Below are positions 16,302 to 26,101 of a stretch of 64,000 nt of DNA, in pieces. A program made the translations under genes and the position numbers. Every line of letters starts with the position of its first letter. Position 1 is the stretch's first letter. The notes below the pieces were generated by a model that had not been told where the DNA came from, searched no databases, and worked only from the letters and a program-made list of their open reading frames with translations. The stretch is from an uncultured Streptomyces sp. (GTDB lineage: Bacteria > Actinomycetota > Actinomycetes > Streptomycetales > Streptomycetaceae), in NCBI RefSeq assembly GCF_947488945.1, contig NZ_CANLBS010000012.1, positions 62,001-126,000 of the forward strand, given 5' to 3'.

Positions 16302-16376
16302 GGTCGGACATTGTCCGCCCAGGCCCCCCGCCGCCGGAAGGGCGCGACCGCTACCGACCGGATGTGACGGAACGCG

Positions 16377-16784
16377 TCAGCGCAGCGAGGGGATCTCGAT
16401 CGCGGGGCAGCGGTCCATGACCATGTCCAGCCCGGCCTCGCGGGTGCGCGCGTACGCGTCCTCGTCGATCACGCCCAACTGGAACCAGACGGCCTTCGCC
16501 CCGACGGCGACCGCCTCGTCGGCCACCGCACCGGCCTGCGCGGAGTTGACGAAGACATCCACCACGTCGACCGGGAACGGGATCTCCGCCAGCGAGGCGT
16601 ACCCCTGCTCGCCGTGGACCGTCTCGGCCTTCGGGTGTACCGGCACCACGCGCTTGCCGAAGTCCTGGAGCACCCGGGCCACCCCGTAGGCGGCCCGCGA
16701 GGGATTGGTGGACAGGCCGACCACGGCCCAGGTGTCGCCGCTGTCCCGGAGGATCCGCCGGACCGTCTCTGCGTCTGCGTACAT
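16377..16784 (-). CDS. CoA-binding domain protein (succinyl-CoA-synthetase-alpha-like)
   Basis: 135 residues forming a single CoA-binding Rossmann domain: WAVVGLSTNPSRAAYGVARV (glycine-containing nucleotide loop), GKRVVPVHPKAETVHGEQGY, ASLAEIPFPVDVVDVFVN, and AKAVWFQLGVIDEDAYARTR. Stand-alone proteins of this type are widespread and of unknown function; they bind CoA or acyl-CoA. ATG at 16784 begins MYADAETVRRIL. It is divergent from a YigZ-family gene, with 74 bp between starts. Confidence 0.88.
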   Translation of the reverse strand: MYADAETVRRILRDSGDTWAVVGLSTNPSRAAYGVARVLQDFGKRVVPVHPKAETVHGEQGYASLAEIPFPVDVVDVFVNSAQAGAVADEAVAVGAKAVWFQLGVIDEDAYARTREAGLDMVMDRCPAIEIPSLR

Positions 16785-16858
16785 GCACGCGACAACCCGC
16801 CGACCGGCCCCGCCATTCCCGCGGGGGGACTGTCGGCGGGGCCGCATAGGGTGGAGGG

Positions 16859-17485
16859 ATGCAGGAGCAGTACCGGACCGTCGCCCGCGCGGGCGTGCAC
16901 GAGAGCGAGATCAACCGATCGCGTTTCCTGTGTTCGCTCGCCCCCGCCGCCACTGAGCAGGAGGCGCAGGAGTTCGTCGCACGCGTCCGCAGGGAACACC
17001 CGGCCGCCACCCACAACTGCTTCGCGTACGTCATCGGCGCCGACGCCTCCGTGCAGAAGGCGAGCGACGACGGCGAGCCCGGCGGCACCGCGGGCGTTCC
17101 CATGCTCCAGATGCTGATGCGCCGCGAGGTGCGGTACACCGCCGCCGTCGTCACCCGGTACTACGGCGGCGTGAAGCTCGGCGCGGGCGGGCTGATCAGG
17201 GCGTACGGAGGCGTGGTCGGCGAGGCGCTGGACGCCCTTGGCACCCGCACCCGGCAGCGGTTCCGGCTGGCGACGGTGACCGTGGACCACCAGCGCGCCG
17301 GGAAGCTGGAGAACGACCTGCGTGCCACGGGCACCGCGGTGCGCGAGGTGCGGTACGGCGAGGCGGTCGTCATCGACGTCGGCCTCCCGGACGCCGGCGT
17401 GGAGGCGTTCCGGGCCTGGCTCGCCGACGCCACGGCCGGCGCGGCGGTACTGGAGCTCGGCGGCGAGGCCTACGGGGACGTGTGA
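16859..17485 (+). CDS. YigZ/IMPACT (UPF0029) family protein
   Basis: 208 residues. The UPF0029 N-terminal domain is clear: EINRSRFLCSLAPAATEQEA, NCFAYVIGADASVQKASDDG, EPGGTAGVPMLQML, VTRYYGGVKLGAGGLIRAYG; the C-terminal third is a ferredoxin-like domain (DUF1949). Bacterial YigZ resembles the eukaryotic translation regulator IMPACT; its biochemical role in bacteria is not established. Start ATG at 16859 gives MQEQYRTVARAG. Confidence 0.93.
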   Translation: MQEQYRTVARAGVHESEINRSRFLCSLAPAATEQEAQEFVARVRREHPAATHNCFAYVIGADASVQKASDDGEPGGTAGVPMLQMLMRREVRYTAAVVTRYYGGVKLGAGGLIRAYGGVVGEALDALGTRTRQRFRLATVTVDHQRAGKLENDLRATGTAVREVRYGEAVVIDVGLPDAGVEAFRAWLADATAGAAVLELGGEAYGDV

Positions 17486-17713
17486 ACGGGGGCGGCGGCC
17501 CGGCGGGGCGGGCCGGAGGCGCGGGCCGGGCCGGGCCGGACCGGCCGGGGGTGCGCGGATGAGGGGCCGGCGGGCCACCGGCGCTAGGGTCTGCGGAGGC
17601 GTCCCCGCAGACCACCGCCGGGGCGCCGCCGGCCGCCGGACGGACGGCGGAAGAGCGTGCCACGGGGCCGGGAGGGCGGAAGACATGCGGGACACGAGCG
17701 GCGGAGCGATGCC

Positions 17714-18880
17714 ATGAGGATTCTGCACACCTCGGACTGGCATCTCGGCCGGTCGTTCCACCGCGTCCCGATGCTCGACGCGCAGGCCGCCTACCTCGAC
17801 CACCTCGTCAGCACCGTGCGCACCCACGAGGTGGACGCCGTCGTCGTGGCCGGAGACGTCTACGACCGCGCGGTCCCGCCGCTGTCCGCCGTGGAACTCT
17901 TCGACCGCGCCCTGCACCGGCTCGCCGGCCTCGGCGTGCCCACCGTCATGATCTCCGGCAACCACGACTCGGCCCGCAGGCTCGGCGTCGGCGCCGGACT
18001 GATGGGCCGGGCGGGCATCCACCTGCGGACCGACCCGGCCGCCTGCGGCACCCCCGTCGTGCTGGCCGACGCCCACGGCGACGTCGCCTTCTACGGGCTG
18101 CCGTACCTCGAACCCGCCCTCGTCCGCGACACCCTCAAGGCGCCGAAGGGCGGACACGAAGCCGTCCTCACCGCCGCGATGGACCAGGTCAGGGCCGACC
18201 TCGCCACCCGTCCGGCGGGCACCCGGTCCGTGGTGCTCGCGCACGCCTTCGTCGCGGGCGGCGAACCCAGCGACAGCGAGCGCGACATCACCGTCGGGGG
18301 CGTCGCGGCGGTGCCCGCCGGGGTCTTCGACGGCGTCGACTACGTGGCGCTCGGCCACCTCCACGGCAGCCAGCAGGTCACCGAGCGGGTCCGCTACTCC
18401 GGATCCCCGCTCGCCTACTCCTTCTCCGAGACCCACCACCGCAAGACCATGTGGCTGATCGACCTCGACGCCCCGGGCCGGATCACCGGCGAACGCCTCG
18501 ACTGCCCGGTTCCGCGCCCGCTCGCCCGTATCCGCGGTCGCCTCGACACCCTGCTCGAGGATCCCGCGCTCGACGCCCACGAGCAGTCCTGGGTGGAGGC
18601 GACCCTCACCGATCCGGCCCGGCCCCCCGAACCGATGGCCCGGCTCCAGGAACGGTTCCCGCACGCCCTCAGCCTCGTCTTCGAACCCGACCGCGACCCC
18701 GACGACCCGGCCGGCTCCTACGCCCGGCGGCTCGCCGGACGCGACGACCACCAGATCGCGGAGGACTTCGTGGCGCACGTGCGCGGCGGCAGCGGACCGG
18801 ACGCCCCCGAACGGGCGGTCCTGCGCGCCGTGTTCGACGACGTACGGGTGGACGACGCGGTGCGCGAGGTGTCGCGTTGA
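17714..18880 (+). CDS. sbcD: exonuclease SbcCD, nuclease subunit SbcD
   Basis: 388 residues. Metallophosphoesterase motifs in order: HTSDWHLGRS at the N-terminus, VVAGDVYDRAVPP, ISGNHDSARR, VVLAHAF and ALGHLHGSQ; these bind two Mn ions and make the DNA nuclease active site. The C-terminal part from about residue 250 is the SbcC-binding capping region. With SbcC it cuts hairpins and processes protein-blocked DNA ends. Start ATG at 17714 opens MRILHTSDWHLG. The stop codon overlaps the TTG start of sbcC, a sign of translational coupling. Confidence 0.96.
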   Translation: MRILHTSDWHLGRSFHRVPMLDAQAAYLDHLVSTVRTHEVDAVVVAGDVYDRAVPPLSAVELFDRALHRLAGLGVPTVMISGNHDSARRLGVGAGLMGRAGIHLRTDPAACGTPVVLADAHGDVAFYGLPYLEPALVRDTLKAPKGGHEAVLTAAMDQVRADLATRPAGTRSVVLAHAFVAGGEPSDSERDITVGGVAAVPAGVFDGVDYVALGHLHGSQQVTERVRYSGSPLAYSFSETHHRKTMWLIDLDAPGRITGERLDCPVPRPLARIRGRLDTLLEDPALDAHEQSWVEATLTDPARPPEPMARLQERFPHALSLVFEPDRDPDDPAGSYARRLAGRDDHQIAEDFVAHVRGGSGPDAPERAVLRAVFDDVRVDDAVREVSR

Positions 18881-21800
18881 GGCTCCACCGGCTCGTGCTC
18901 ACCGCGTTCGGCCCGTTCGGCGGGACCCAGGAGGTCGACTTCGACGCACTCTCCTCCGGAGGACTCTTCCTGCTGCACGGCCCCACCGGAGCCGGCAAGA
19001 CCTCGGTCCTCGACGCCGTCTGCTACGCCCTGTACGGAGCCGTGCCCGGCGCCCGCCAGAGCCCCGGCACGACCCTGCGCAGCGACCACGCCGACCCCGC
19101 CCTGCCGACCGAGGTCCTGCTGGAGCTGACCGTCGGCGGCCGCAGGCTCGAGATCAGCCGCTCGCCCGCGCAGCCCCGGCCCAAGAAGACGAAGGCCGGC
19201 GGCTTCACCACGGAGAAGGCGCAGAGCCGGCTGCGCGAGCACGACCCCGGACAGGGGTGGAAGCCGCTCAGCAAGTCCCACCAGGAGATCGGTGAGGAGA
19301 TCACCCGCCTGCTCGGCATGAGCCGCGAGCAGTTCTGCCAGGTGGTGCTGCTGCCGCAGGGCGACTTCGCCCGGTTCCTGCGCTCCGACGCCGAGGCACG
19401 CGGCAGACTTCTCGGCAAGCTCTTCGACACCCGCCGCTTCGCCGCCGTGGAGGAACGGCTCGCCGAACTGCGGCGCGCCGCGGAAGCGCGCGTCAGAGCG
19501 GGTGACGAGCGCGTCCTCGCGGTCGCCCAGCGCCTCGCCCAGGCGGCGGGCCCCGCGGCCGAGACCCCGGAGCCCAACGCCCAGCCCGGCGACCCCGGAC
19601 TCGCCGGACAGGTCCTGGAATGGGCCGCCGTCGCCCGCGGCGGCGCCCGCGAGCGGCTGGACATCGCACGCGTCGTACTCGACGCCGCCGAGGCCCGGCA
19701 CCGCACCACCCGGTCGGCGCTCGACGCCGAGCTGGAGACGGACCGCCTCCAGCGACGGCACGAGGAAACCCTCCGGCGCGCCGCGGGACTCGAAGCCGGC
19801 AGGCCCGAACGCGACCGCTGCCACGAGCGGCTCGAACGCGCCCGCCGGGCCGAGCGCGTCGCCCCCGCACTCGACCTCCGCGACGAGGCCGAACACGCCG
19901 CGGGACGGGCAGCCGCCGCGCGCGACCGCCATTGCGCGCAGCTCCCGCCCGATCTCGCCGACGCGGGAGCCGACCGGCTGGCCGCCGTCGAAAGGGACTT
20001 CCGGCAGCAGCTCGGTGCCCTCGACGCGGCCCGGCGGGCCGAGCGCCGGATCGCCGGGATCGACGCCGAGCGGGCCGCCCTGGACCGGGACGCCGGAGCC
20101 GACGACGAACTCGTCCGCGAGAGCGCCGACTGGCTCGACGGCTGGCCGGAAACCCGGCGGGCGCTGGCCGTACGCCTCGAGGCGGCACAGGACGCCGCCA
20201 CCGTCGCCGAACAGCTCGCCGGCCGGCTCGCCCCGCTGCGCCGGCGGCTGGAGGCCGCGCGCCGCCGGGACTCCCTCGCCGAGGAGAGCGCCGCCGTCCG
20301 GAGCCGCCGCGACGACGCCCGCGAGCGGGCCCTCGACGCCCACGAGCACTGGCTCGGGCTGCGCGAGCGGCGACTGCGCGGCATCGCCGCCGAACTCGCC
20401 GCCGGGCTGACCGACGGCGAACCCTGCGCCGTGTGCGGATCGGTCACCCACCCCGAACCCGCACGTCCCGGCGACGGACACGTCGACCGGGCCACCGAGG
20501 AGCGGGCCCTCGAAGCCCACCGCGCCGCCGAACAGGCCCGCGCCAGGGCCGAACAGGACCTCGAAGTCGTACGCGAACGGTACGCGTCCGCCCAAGCGGA
20601 GGCGTTGGAGCCCCGGCCGGACGCCGACCCCGCGACCCCGGCCGCGGCCCGGTCCGGCACCGGTGCGGACACCCCGGCCGTGCGGGACCTGGAGAGCCGC
20701 GTCGCGGAGCTGAACACCGCGTACGCCGCGGCGCACCGCACCGCCGCCGGAACGCACGCCGCGCGCGAGGCGCTCGCCGCCGCCGAGCGTGAGCACGGTG
20801 AACGCCTCGACGAGGTCCGCCGGGCCGAGCGGCGCGCGGCCGGCCGGACGTCCCGGCGGGAGGCGCTCGACGAGGAACAGCGGACCCTGCGCGCGGACCT
20901 CGACCAGGTGCGCACCGGCGGCGCCACCATCGCCGAGCACGCCGGGCGGCTGGAGCGGCGCGCCGCACTGCTGGCCGACGCCGCCGAGGCCGTACGCGCC
21001 GAACAGGAGGCCGCCGCGCGGCGCAAGGAGGCCGACGGCCGGCTCTCCGACGCCGCGTTCCGTGCCGGGTTCGACACCCCGCAGGCCGCCGCCGCGGCCC
21101 TCCTCGACGCAGCCGCCCAGCGCGGACTCCAGGCCCGTGTCGACGCCTGGCAGACGGAGGCCGCCACCGTCGCCGACCGCCTCGCCGAGGCGGACGCCCA
21201 GGAGGCCGCGCGACAGGCCCCGGCCCGCCCCGAGGCGGCCCGCGCCGCCCACGACGAGGCGGAGAGGGCCCTGCGCCGCGCCACCACCGCGCTGGCGGCG
21301 GCCCGCGAGCGGTGCGCCGAACTGGACCGCCTCTCCGCGGCGGTCGACCGGGACGTGCGCCAACTGGGCCCGCTGCGGCAGGAGTACGAGCGGGTGGCCC
21401 GGCTCGCCACCCTCACCGCGGGCACCTCGGCCGACAACGAGCGCAAGATGCGGCTGGAGGCGTACGTGCTCGCGGCCCGGCTCGAACAGGTGGCGGCCGC
21501 CGCCACCGCACGGCTGCGGCGCATGTCCGGCGGGCGCTACACCCTGGTCCACTCCGACGCCCGCACCGGGAGCCGCCGGGCGGGCCTGGGCCTCCACGTG
21601 GTCGACTCCTGGACCGGCCGCGAACGCGACACCGCCACCCTGTCCGGCGGCGAGACCTTCTTCGCCTCCCTCGCCCTCGCACTCGGCCTCGCCGACGTCG
21701 TCACCGACGAGGCGGGCGGCATGCGGCTGGACACCCTCTTCATCGACGAGGGGTTCGGCAGCCTCGACGACCAGACCCTGGACGAGGTGCTCGACGTGCT

Positions 21801-21933
21801 CGACTCCCTGCGCGAACGCGACCGCAGCGTCGGCATCGTCAGCCACGTCGCCGACCTCCGCCGCCGGATTCCGGTGCAGCTCGAAGTCGTCAAGGAACGC
21901 GACGGATCGACCGTGCGGCACCGGGCGGGCTGA
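18877..21933 (+). CDS. sbcC: exonuclease SbcCD, ATPase subunit SbcC
   Basis: 1018 residues. The N-terminal ATPase half has GPTGAGKTSVLDAV (Walker A); the QVVLLPQGDFARFLRSDAEA block is the conserved Q-loop region. Long coiled coils follow, interrupted by a zinc hook at Cys517-Cys520 (CAVCGSVTHPEP), and the C-terminal half has the signature LSGGETFFASLALALG and Walker B LDTLFIDEGFGSLD. It dimerises, holds DNA and drives the SbcD nuclease. The start is TTG at 18877, inside TTGA, overlapping the sbcD stop; the frame upstream is a shadow of sbcD. Confidence 0.96.
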   Translation: MRLHRLVLTAFGPFGGTQEVDFDALSSGGLFLLHGPTGAGKTSVLDAVCYALYGAVPGARQSPGTTLRSDHADPALPTEVLLELTVGGRRLEISRSPAQPRPKKTKAGGFTTEKAQSRLREHDPGQGWKPLSKSHQEIGEEITRLLGMSREQFCQVVLLPQGDFARFLRSDAEARGRLLGKLFDTRRFAAVEERLAELRRAAEARVRAGDERVLAVAQRLAQAAGPAAETPEPNAQPGDPGLAGQVLEWAAVARGGARERLDIARVVLDAAEARHRTTRSALDAELETDRLQRRHEETLRRAAGLEAGRPERDRCHERLERARRAERVAPALDLRDEAEHAAGRAAAARDRHCAQLPPDLADAGADRLAAVERDFRQQLGALDAARRAERRIAGIDAERAALDRDAGADDELVRESADWLDGWPETRRALAVRLEAAQDAATVAEQLAGRLAPLRRRLEAARRRDSLAEESAAVRSRRDDARERALDAHEHWLGLRERRLRGIAAELAAGLTDGEPCAVCGSVTHPEPARPGDGHVDRATEERALEAHRAAEQARARAEQDLEVVRERYASAQAEALEPRPDADPATPAAARSGTGADTPAVRDLESRVAELNTAYAAAHRTAAGTHAAREALAAAEREHGERLDEVRRAERRAAGRTSRREALDEEQRTLRADLDQVRTGGATIAEHAGRLERRAALLADAAEAVRAEQEAAARRKEADGRLSDAAFRAGFDTPQAAAAALLDAAAQRGLQARVDAWQTEAATVADRLAEADAQEAARQAPARPEAARAAHDEAERALRRATTALAAARERCAELDRLSAAVDRDVRQLGPLRQEYERVARLATLTAGTSADNERKMRLEAYVLAARLEQVAAAATARLRRMSGGRYTLVHSDARTGSRRAGLGLHVVDSWTGRERDTATLSGGETFFASLALALGLADVVTDEAGGMRLDTLFIDEGFGSLDDQTLDEVLDVLDSLRERDRSVGIVSHVADLRRRIPVQLEVVKERDGSTVRHRAG

Positions 21934-21941
21934 GCGCGCAC

Positions 21942-22009
21942 CGCACCGCCGCCCGGCCGTCCTCGGGCCGATTGCGGGGCTGCTTCCGGGCCGGCTCCGC
22001 GGCGGTGCG
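21942..22009. terminator. shared inverted repeat between convergent sbcC and Lrp genes
   Basis: CGCACCGCCGC (21942-21952) pairs perfectly with GCGGCGGTGCG (21999-22009). The 46-base loop has further GC-rich pairing. It lies just beyond both stop codons (21933 and 22015), as expected for a bidirectional terminator. Confidence 0.5.
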
Positions 22010-22014
22010 TGGTC

Positions 22015-22521
22015 TCAGCGGCCGGGACGCGTGCCGTGGCGCCCGGCCGGGCCCTCCGTGCCGTCGCCGCCCGTCGCCGCGCTCACCGCTCGGCGGGGGA
22101 GCGGGGAGGAGTAGACCACGCTCGTCGTCACGGATCCGAGGGCCCCGACACGGCCGGTGATCTCTTCGAGGTGGCGCATCGAGCGGGCCGTGACCTTCAG
22201 ATAGAAGCAGTCGTCGCCCGTGACGTGGTGCGCCTCGACGATCTCCCGCATGGCGTCCAGCAGGTCGTGGAACGGCTTGTAGTTGCCGTTCGGATACCGC
22301 AGCCGCACGAAGGCCAGGATGGGCAGGCCCACCCGCTCCGGGTCCACCGTGGCCGTGTAGCCGCTGATCACCCCCAGCTCCTCCAGCCTGCGCACCCGCT
22401 CGGTCACCGCACTCGGGGACATCGCCACGGCCCGCGCCAGCTCGGCGAAGGAGGCCCGCCCGTCGCGCTGGAGGACGTCGAGAATGCGGTGATCGGTGGC
22501 GTCCGGGGAATAATCGGTCAT
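22015..22521 (-). CDS. Lrp/AsnC-family regulator (with rhodanese gene divergent)
   Basis: 168 residues. The winged helix-turn-helix is at about 10-60 (DHRILDVLQRDGRASFAELA, AMSPSAVTERVRRLEELGVI) and the RAM ligand-binding domain at about 65-145 (ILAFVRLRYPNGNYKPFHDL, HHVTGDDCFYLKVTARSM). It forms octamers that sense amino acids. The C-terminal 20 residues are a basic tail. Start ATG at 22521 gives MTDYSPDATDHRIL. The divergent gene, 92 bp away, encodes a rhodanese-like protein, a likely target. Confidence 0.93.
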   Translation of the reverse strand: MTDYSPDATDHRILDVLQRDGRASFAELARAVAMSPSAVTERVRRLEELGVISGYTATVDPERVGLPILAFVRLRYPNGNYKPFHDLLDAMREIVEAHHVTGDDCFYLKVTARSMRHLEEITGRVGALGSVTTSVVYSSPLPRRAVSAATGGDGTEGPAGRHGTRPGR

Positions 22522-22613
22522 GGAATCAGAGAACAGGGATTTCCTCGCCGGATCAAGCCGATCGCCGGGGAACGCGCCTGTTCGCGGACTCCTGACCGGT
22601 CGAGAATTTCTGC

Positions 22614-23114
22614 ATGACCTCATCGACCGCCTTCTCGGGCAACCCCGTGCTCCGCGTCCCGCCCACCTCTCCCGCCGCGGCAGCCGCCCACTTCTCCGCC
22701 TCACTCGCCTTCCACGCCGACGTCTCCGACGTCGCCGCCGCACTGGCCGCCGCGCGGGAGGGCGGGGCCGCCGGACCCGGCTTCGTCGTGGTGGACTCGC
22801 GCTCGACGGAGTCCTGGGACCAGGGGCACGTCCCCGGGGCCCTGCACCTGCCCACCGCACTCGTCGCGGCACAGGCGCCACTGCTGCTGGACCGTGCCGT
22901 GCCCGTCGTCACGTACTGCTGGGGACCGGGCTGCAACGGCGCCACCCGCGCGGCGCTCGCCCTCGCCGAACTGGGCTACCAGGTCAAGGAGATGCTCGGC
23001 GGCTTCGAGTACTGGGTCCGCGAGGGCTTCCCCTTCGAGACCTGGCGGGGCGACGACCGGCGCGCGGCGGACCCGCTCACCGCACCCGTCGGAACCGACG
23101 ACTGCGGCTGCTGA
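22614..23114 (+). CDS. rhodanese-like protein
   Basis: 166 residues with one rhodanese domain: VVVDSRSTESWDQGHVPGAL and the active loop VVTYCWGPGCNGATRAALAL, where Cys102 is the catalytic position and Cys107 lies in the same loop. GGFEYWVREGFPFET is the usual C-terminal strand. Rhodaneses carry a persulfide and move sulfur. The protein ends with CGC, an unusual terminal cysteine pair. It is divergent from an Lrp-type regulator, so control by an amino acid signal is plausible. Confidence 0.9.
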   Translation: MTSSTAFSGNPVLRVPPTSPAAAAAHFSASLAFHADVSDVAAALAAAREGGAAGPGFVVVDSRSTESWDQGHVPGALHLPTALVAAQAPLLLDRAVPVVTYCWGPGCNGATRAALALAELGYQVKEMLGGFEYWVREGFPFETWRGDDRRAADPLTAPVGTDDCGC

Positions 23115-23146
23115 AAGCCCCGGTACCCGCTGTGCGGACCACGGCC

Positions 23147-24049
23147 CTATGCCTTCGCCAGCGTGGTGAGCAGCGGGCCGGGGTCCGCGCCGGCGGGTAG
23201 GCCGCTCACCTGGCCGTCGCCGACCTCGACCACCCGCCGGACGCCGTCCTCGCGCAGGGCCAGGTCGGTCGCGACGAAACGGCAGCCGAGACCGCTCAGC
23301 GCCTCGCGTACCGCGGGCAGCAGCGGGCCCAATTCCTCGGCGGTGGGGGGCGGTGCGCCGGGGGTGTCGGGGTGTGCGGTCACGAGTACGGGTTCGCCGT
23401 CGAGCCACCAGATCCGGGCCTCCCCCTCCGGCACGAAGGCTTCGAAGGACCTCAGCACCACCCCGCCGGCGAGGAATTCTCCCTGGAGCTCGACGAAACG
23501 GCCCACGACGGCGGCGAGCCGTTCCCCGTCCGCCAACTCCGGTACGTAACAAGCCTCGTGCCACTCGTGTTTGCGGGACTTCACGAAGTCCTTCACGATG
23601 CCCGGCCCCCGCCCCAGAGGACGGGCGAGCGCGGCCCAGAAGTCCGCACCGGCGCGGTCCAGCTTCTCCACCGGCCCCTCGCACCAGACGCTGCGCGGCG
23701 TGATCCCGGCGAACGCCCCGTACCAGCCGGGGAGTTCGTGCGCGGTGCGGTACGCCTCCGGACGCGTGAACAACGCGCAGTCACGGGCCCGGAGCGCCCG
23801 GTCCAGCTCCGCGTACCGTGCCGACGTCACCATCCAGCCCCGGTAGACGTACGTCCCCGAACCGCGTGGCACGCGACGGACCGCCGCGACGGCGTCCCCG
23901 GCGACCAGCGCGTCGTGGTCGACCAGGGCCACGGCCGGCCCGGACCCCGGTGCGGCCCCCGACCCCCGCACGGCCGCGGCCTCCTCGGCGAAGGCGGGAT
24001 CGGTGCGGCCGGGGCGCAACGGGTCGGAGCAGTACAGGAAACCGGTCAC
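23147..24049 (-). CDS. ATP-grasp domain protein (DUF4343 type)
   Basis: 300 residues, GTG start giving VTGFLYCSDPLRPGRTDPAF. The middle and C-terminus show an ATP-grasp-like layout: VYRGWMVTSARYAELDRAL, GPGIVKDFVKSRKHEWHEAC (nucleotide-binding lysine region), RIWWLDGEPVLV, and FVATDLALREDGVRRVVEVG with DGQVSGLP at the end, where the metal-binding acidic residues sit. Proteins of this type are uncharacterised and may ligate a carboxylate to an amine. The start codon lies only 13 bp from a G-rich repeat upstream. It ends in a convergent arrangement with the rhodanese gene. Confidence 0.75.
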   Translation of the reverse strand: MTGFLYCSDPLRPGRTDPAFAEEAAAVRGSGAAPGSGPAVALVDHDALVAGDAVAAVRRVPRGSGTYVYRGWMVTSARYAELDRALRARDCALFTRPEAYRTAHELPGWYGAFAGITPRSVWCEGPVEKLDRAGADFWAALARPLGRGPGIVKDFVKSRKHEWHEACYVPELADGERLAAVVGRFVELQGEFLAGGVVLRSFEAFVPEGEARIWWLDGEPVLVTAHPDTPGAPPPTAEELGPLLPAVREALSGLGCRFVATDLALREDGVRRVVEVGDGQVSGLPAGADPGPLLTTLAKA

Positions 24050-24059
24050 GGTAGGCCCC

Positions 24060-24110
<51 letters not shown>

Positions 24111-24219
24111 AACGCGCCGCCCCGGGCGCCGGCTTGGCCGTGAACGCGGACGACGACGCGGGGCGGCGGGGCCGGGGGAGCGGCGGCCGGAACCGCCGCT
24201 CCCCGGACTCGGACGACGG

Positions 24220-25905
24220 TCAGAGCCTCGACAGTTCCTCGACGAGGTCGTCCAGGCCCAGCGAACCCTGCGAGAGCGCCGCCATGTGCCACGCCTTCGC
24301 GTCGAACGCGTCGCCGTGCGCCTTGCGCGCGTTCTCCCGGCCCAGCAGCCAGGCCCGCTCGCCCAGCTTGTAACCGATGGCCTGGCCCGGCATCGACAGG
24401 TAGCGCGTCAGCTCGCTCTCCACGAAGTCCGCCGGCCGGCCGCTGTGGTTGCCGAAGAACTCCTCGGCCAGCTCCGGCGTCCAGCGCTCGCCCGGGTGGA
24501 ACGGCGAGTCCGCCGGGATCTCCAGCGCCAGGTGCATGCCGATGTCCACGATCACCCGGCAGGCCCGCATCATCTGCGCGTCGAGGTAGCCGAGCCGCCG
24601 CTCCGCGTCCGGCAGGAAGCCCAGCTCGTCCATCAGCCGCTCCGCGTACAGCGCCCAGCCCTCGGCGTTGGCGCTGACCTGGCCCACCGAGGCCTGGTAG
24701 CGCGAGAGGCTGTCGGCGACGTGCGTCCACTGCGCGATCTGCAGGTGGTGGCCCGGAACGCCCTCGTGGTACCAGGTGGAGACCAGGTCGTAGACCGGGA
24801 AGCGGGTCTCGCCCATCGTCGGCAGCCAGGTACGGCCCGGTCGGGAGAAGTCCTCCGAGGGGCCGGTGTAGTACGGGGCCGCCGCGCCGCCCGGAGGAGC
24901 GATGCGCGACTCCACCTTCTTCACCCGGTCGGCCAGCTCGAAGTGGGTCCCGTCCAGCGCCTCGATCGCCTCGTCCATCAGGCCCTGCAGCCAGGCCTGA
25001 ACCTCGTCCACGCCCTCGATGTGCTTGCCGTGGACGTCGAGATGGGCCAGCGCCTCCCAGGGACCCGCTCCCGGAAGGATCTTCTCCGCCTCGGTCTTCA
25101 TCTCGGCCAGCAGCCGGTGGTATTCCGACCAGCCGTACGCGTACGCCTCGTCCAGGTCGAGGTCGGTGCCGTTGAAGTAGCGGGACCAGCGGGCGTAGCG
25201 CTCCCGGCCCACGATGTCGGGGGCGCCCTCGACGGCCGGGGCGTACACGTCGCGCATCCAGTCGCGCAGGGAGGCGAGCGCGCCGGTGGCGGAGGCGGCG
25301 GCGTCGTCCAGCTCGCCGCGCAGGGAGGCGGGGCCGTCCGCGACGAAGTCCTGGAAGAAGCCGGTGCCGCTTCCCCCGGCCCATTCGGTCAACTGCTCCA
25401 CGAACGTGGCGGTGGGGCGCGGGCCGCCGTACAGCTTGCGCTCCAGACCGAGGGCGAGCGAGGCCCGGTAGCCCTCCAGCGCGGCGGGGACCGCGCGCAG
25501 CCGGTCCACCACCGCCGCCCAGTCCTCGTCGGTCTCCGTCGGGGTCACGGTGAAGACCTCACGGAGGCTGTGCGCGGGCGAGTGCAGGTTGGAGACGGCC
25601 CGCAGTCCCTCCTCGGCGTCGTGCACGGCCAGTTCGGCCGTGAGACGCTCCCGCAGCAGCCGTCCGCACCGCCGCTCGGCGTCGCTGGACGCCTCGGGCA
25701 GCAGTTCGGCCGCGTCCAGCTTCCGGAGCGTGGCGCGGGCGAGATCGGCGACGGCCTGCTGGCCGGCCGGGGAGAAGTCGGGAAGATGGCGCGAGCTTGC
25801 GGCGACGCCGAGATAGGTGCCCAGGATCGGGTCGAGGTCGATGATCGCGTCGACGTACTCGTCGGCGACCTGGCGGGGCAGCGCGTTGCTCGAAGTGTCT
25901 GACAT
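24220..25905 (-). CDS. DUF885 family protein (peptidase-like)
   Basis: 561 residues. The DUF885 core contains DLVSTWYHEGVPGHHLQIAQ, with the HE-x4-HH metal-binding pattern; DIGMHLALEIPADSPFHPGE and ESELTRYLSMPGQAIGYKLG are later conserved blocks. These proteins resemble M32-type metallopeptidases in fold and are commonly long, about 550-600 residues, so this one looks complete. No signal peptide is seen, so it is probably cytoplasmic. ATG at 25905 opens MSDTSSNALPRQVADEYVDA. Substrate unknown. Confidence 0.9.
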   Translation of the reverse strand: MSDTSSNALPRQVADEYVDAIIDLDPILGTYLGVAASSRHLPDFSPAGQQAVADLARATLRKLDAAELLPEASSDAERRCGRLLRERLTAELAVHDAEEGLRAVSNLHSPAHSLREVFTVTPTETDEDWAAVVDRLRAVPAALEGYRASLALGLERKLYGGPRPTATFVEQLTEWAGGSGTGFFQDFVADGPASLRGELDDAAASATGALASLRDWMRDVYAPAVEGAPDIVGRERYARWSRYFNGTDLDLDEAYAYGWSEYHRLLAEMKTEAEKILPGAGPWEALAHLDVHGKHIEGVDEVQAWLQGLMDEAIEALDGTHFELADRVKKVESRIAPPGGAAAPYYTGPSEDFSRPGRTWLPTMGETRFPVYDLVSTWYHEGVPGHHLQIAQWTHVADSLSRYQASVGQVSANAEGWALYAERLMDELGFLPDAERRLGYLDAQMMRACRVIVDIGMHLALEIPADSPFHPGERWTPELAEEFFGNHSGRPADFVESELTRYLSMPGQAIGYKLGERAWLLGRENARKAHGDAFDAKAWHMAALSQGSLGLDDLVEELSRL

Positions 25906-26101
25906 GCGGACATCCTCGTACGACGACGGCCTCCGCGTCACCTCCCCCCTCCTGGGCGGCCGGAAGAGGCGGGCGCGGCCCCCCGGCCGGCGCCCTCGGA
26001 CCCGCCGTCCACCGGCCCGGCGGGACCCGCCGCCCACCGGCCCGGCCCGGAGGCGGCCCGGCCCGGGCGGACCGGATCCCGTCGGCCGGTTCTCGCGCCG
26101 G

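Noticed and set aside
18718..21921. Long minus-strand frame (1067 codons) opposite sbcC
   Set aside because: The plus strand has clear Walker, signature and zinc-hook motifs; the minus frame is low-complexity Gly/Val/Ala/Arg sequence.
22701..23684. Minus-strand frame (327 codons) opposite the rhodanese gene
   Set aside because: The rhodanese active loop on the plus strand and the ATP-grasp frame explain the region; this frame is Arg/Gly-rich.
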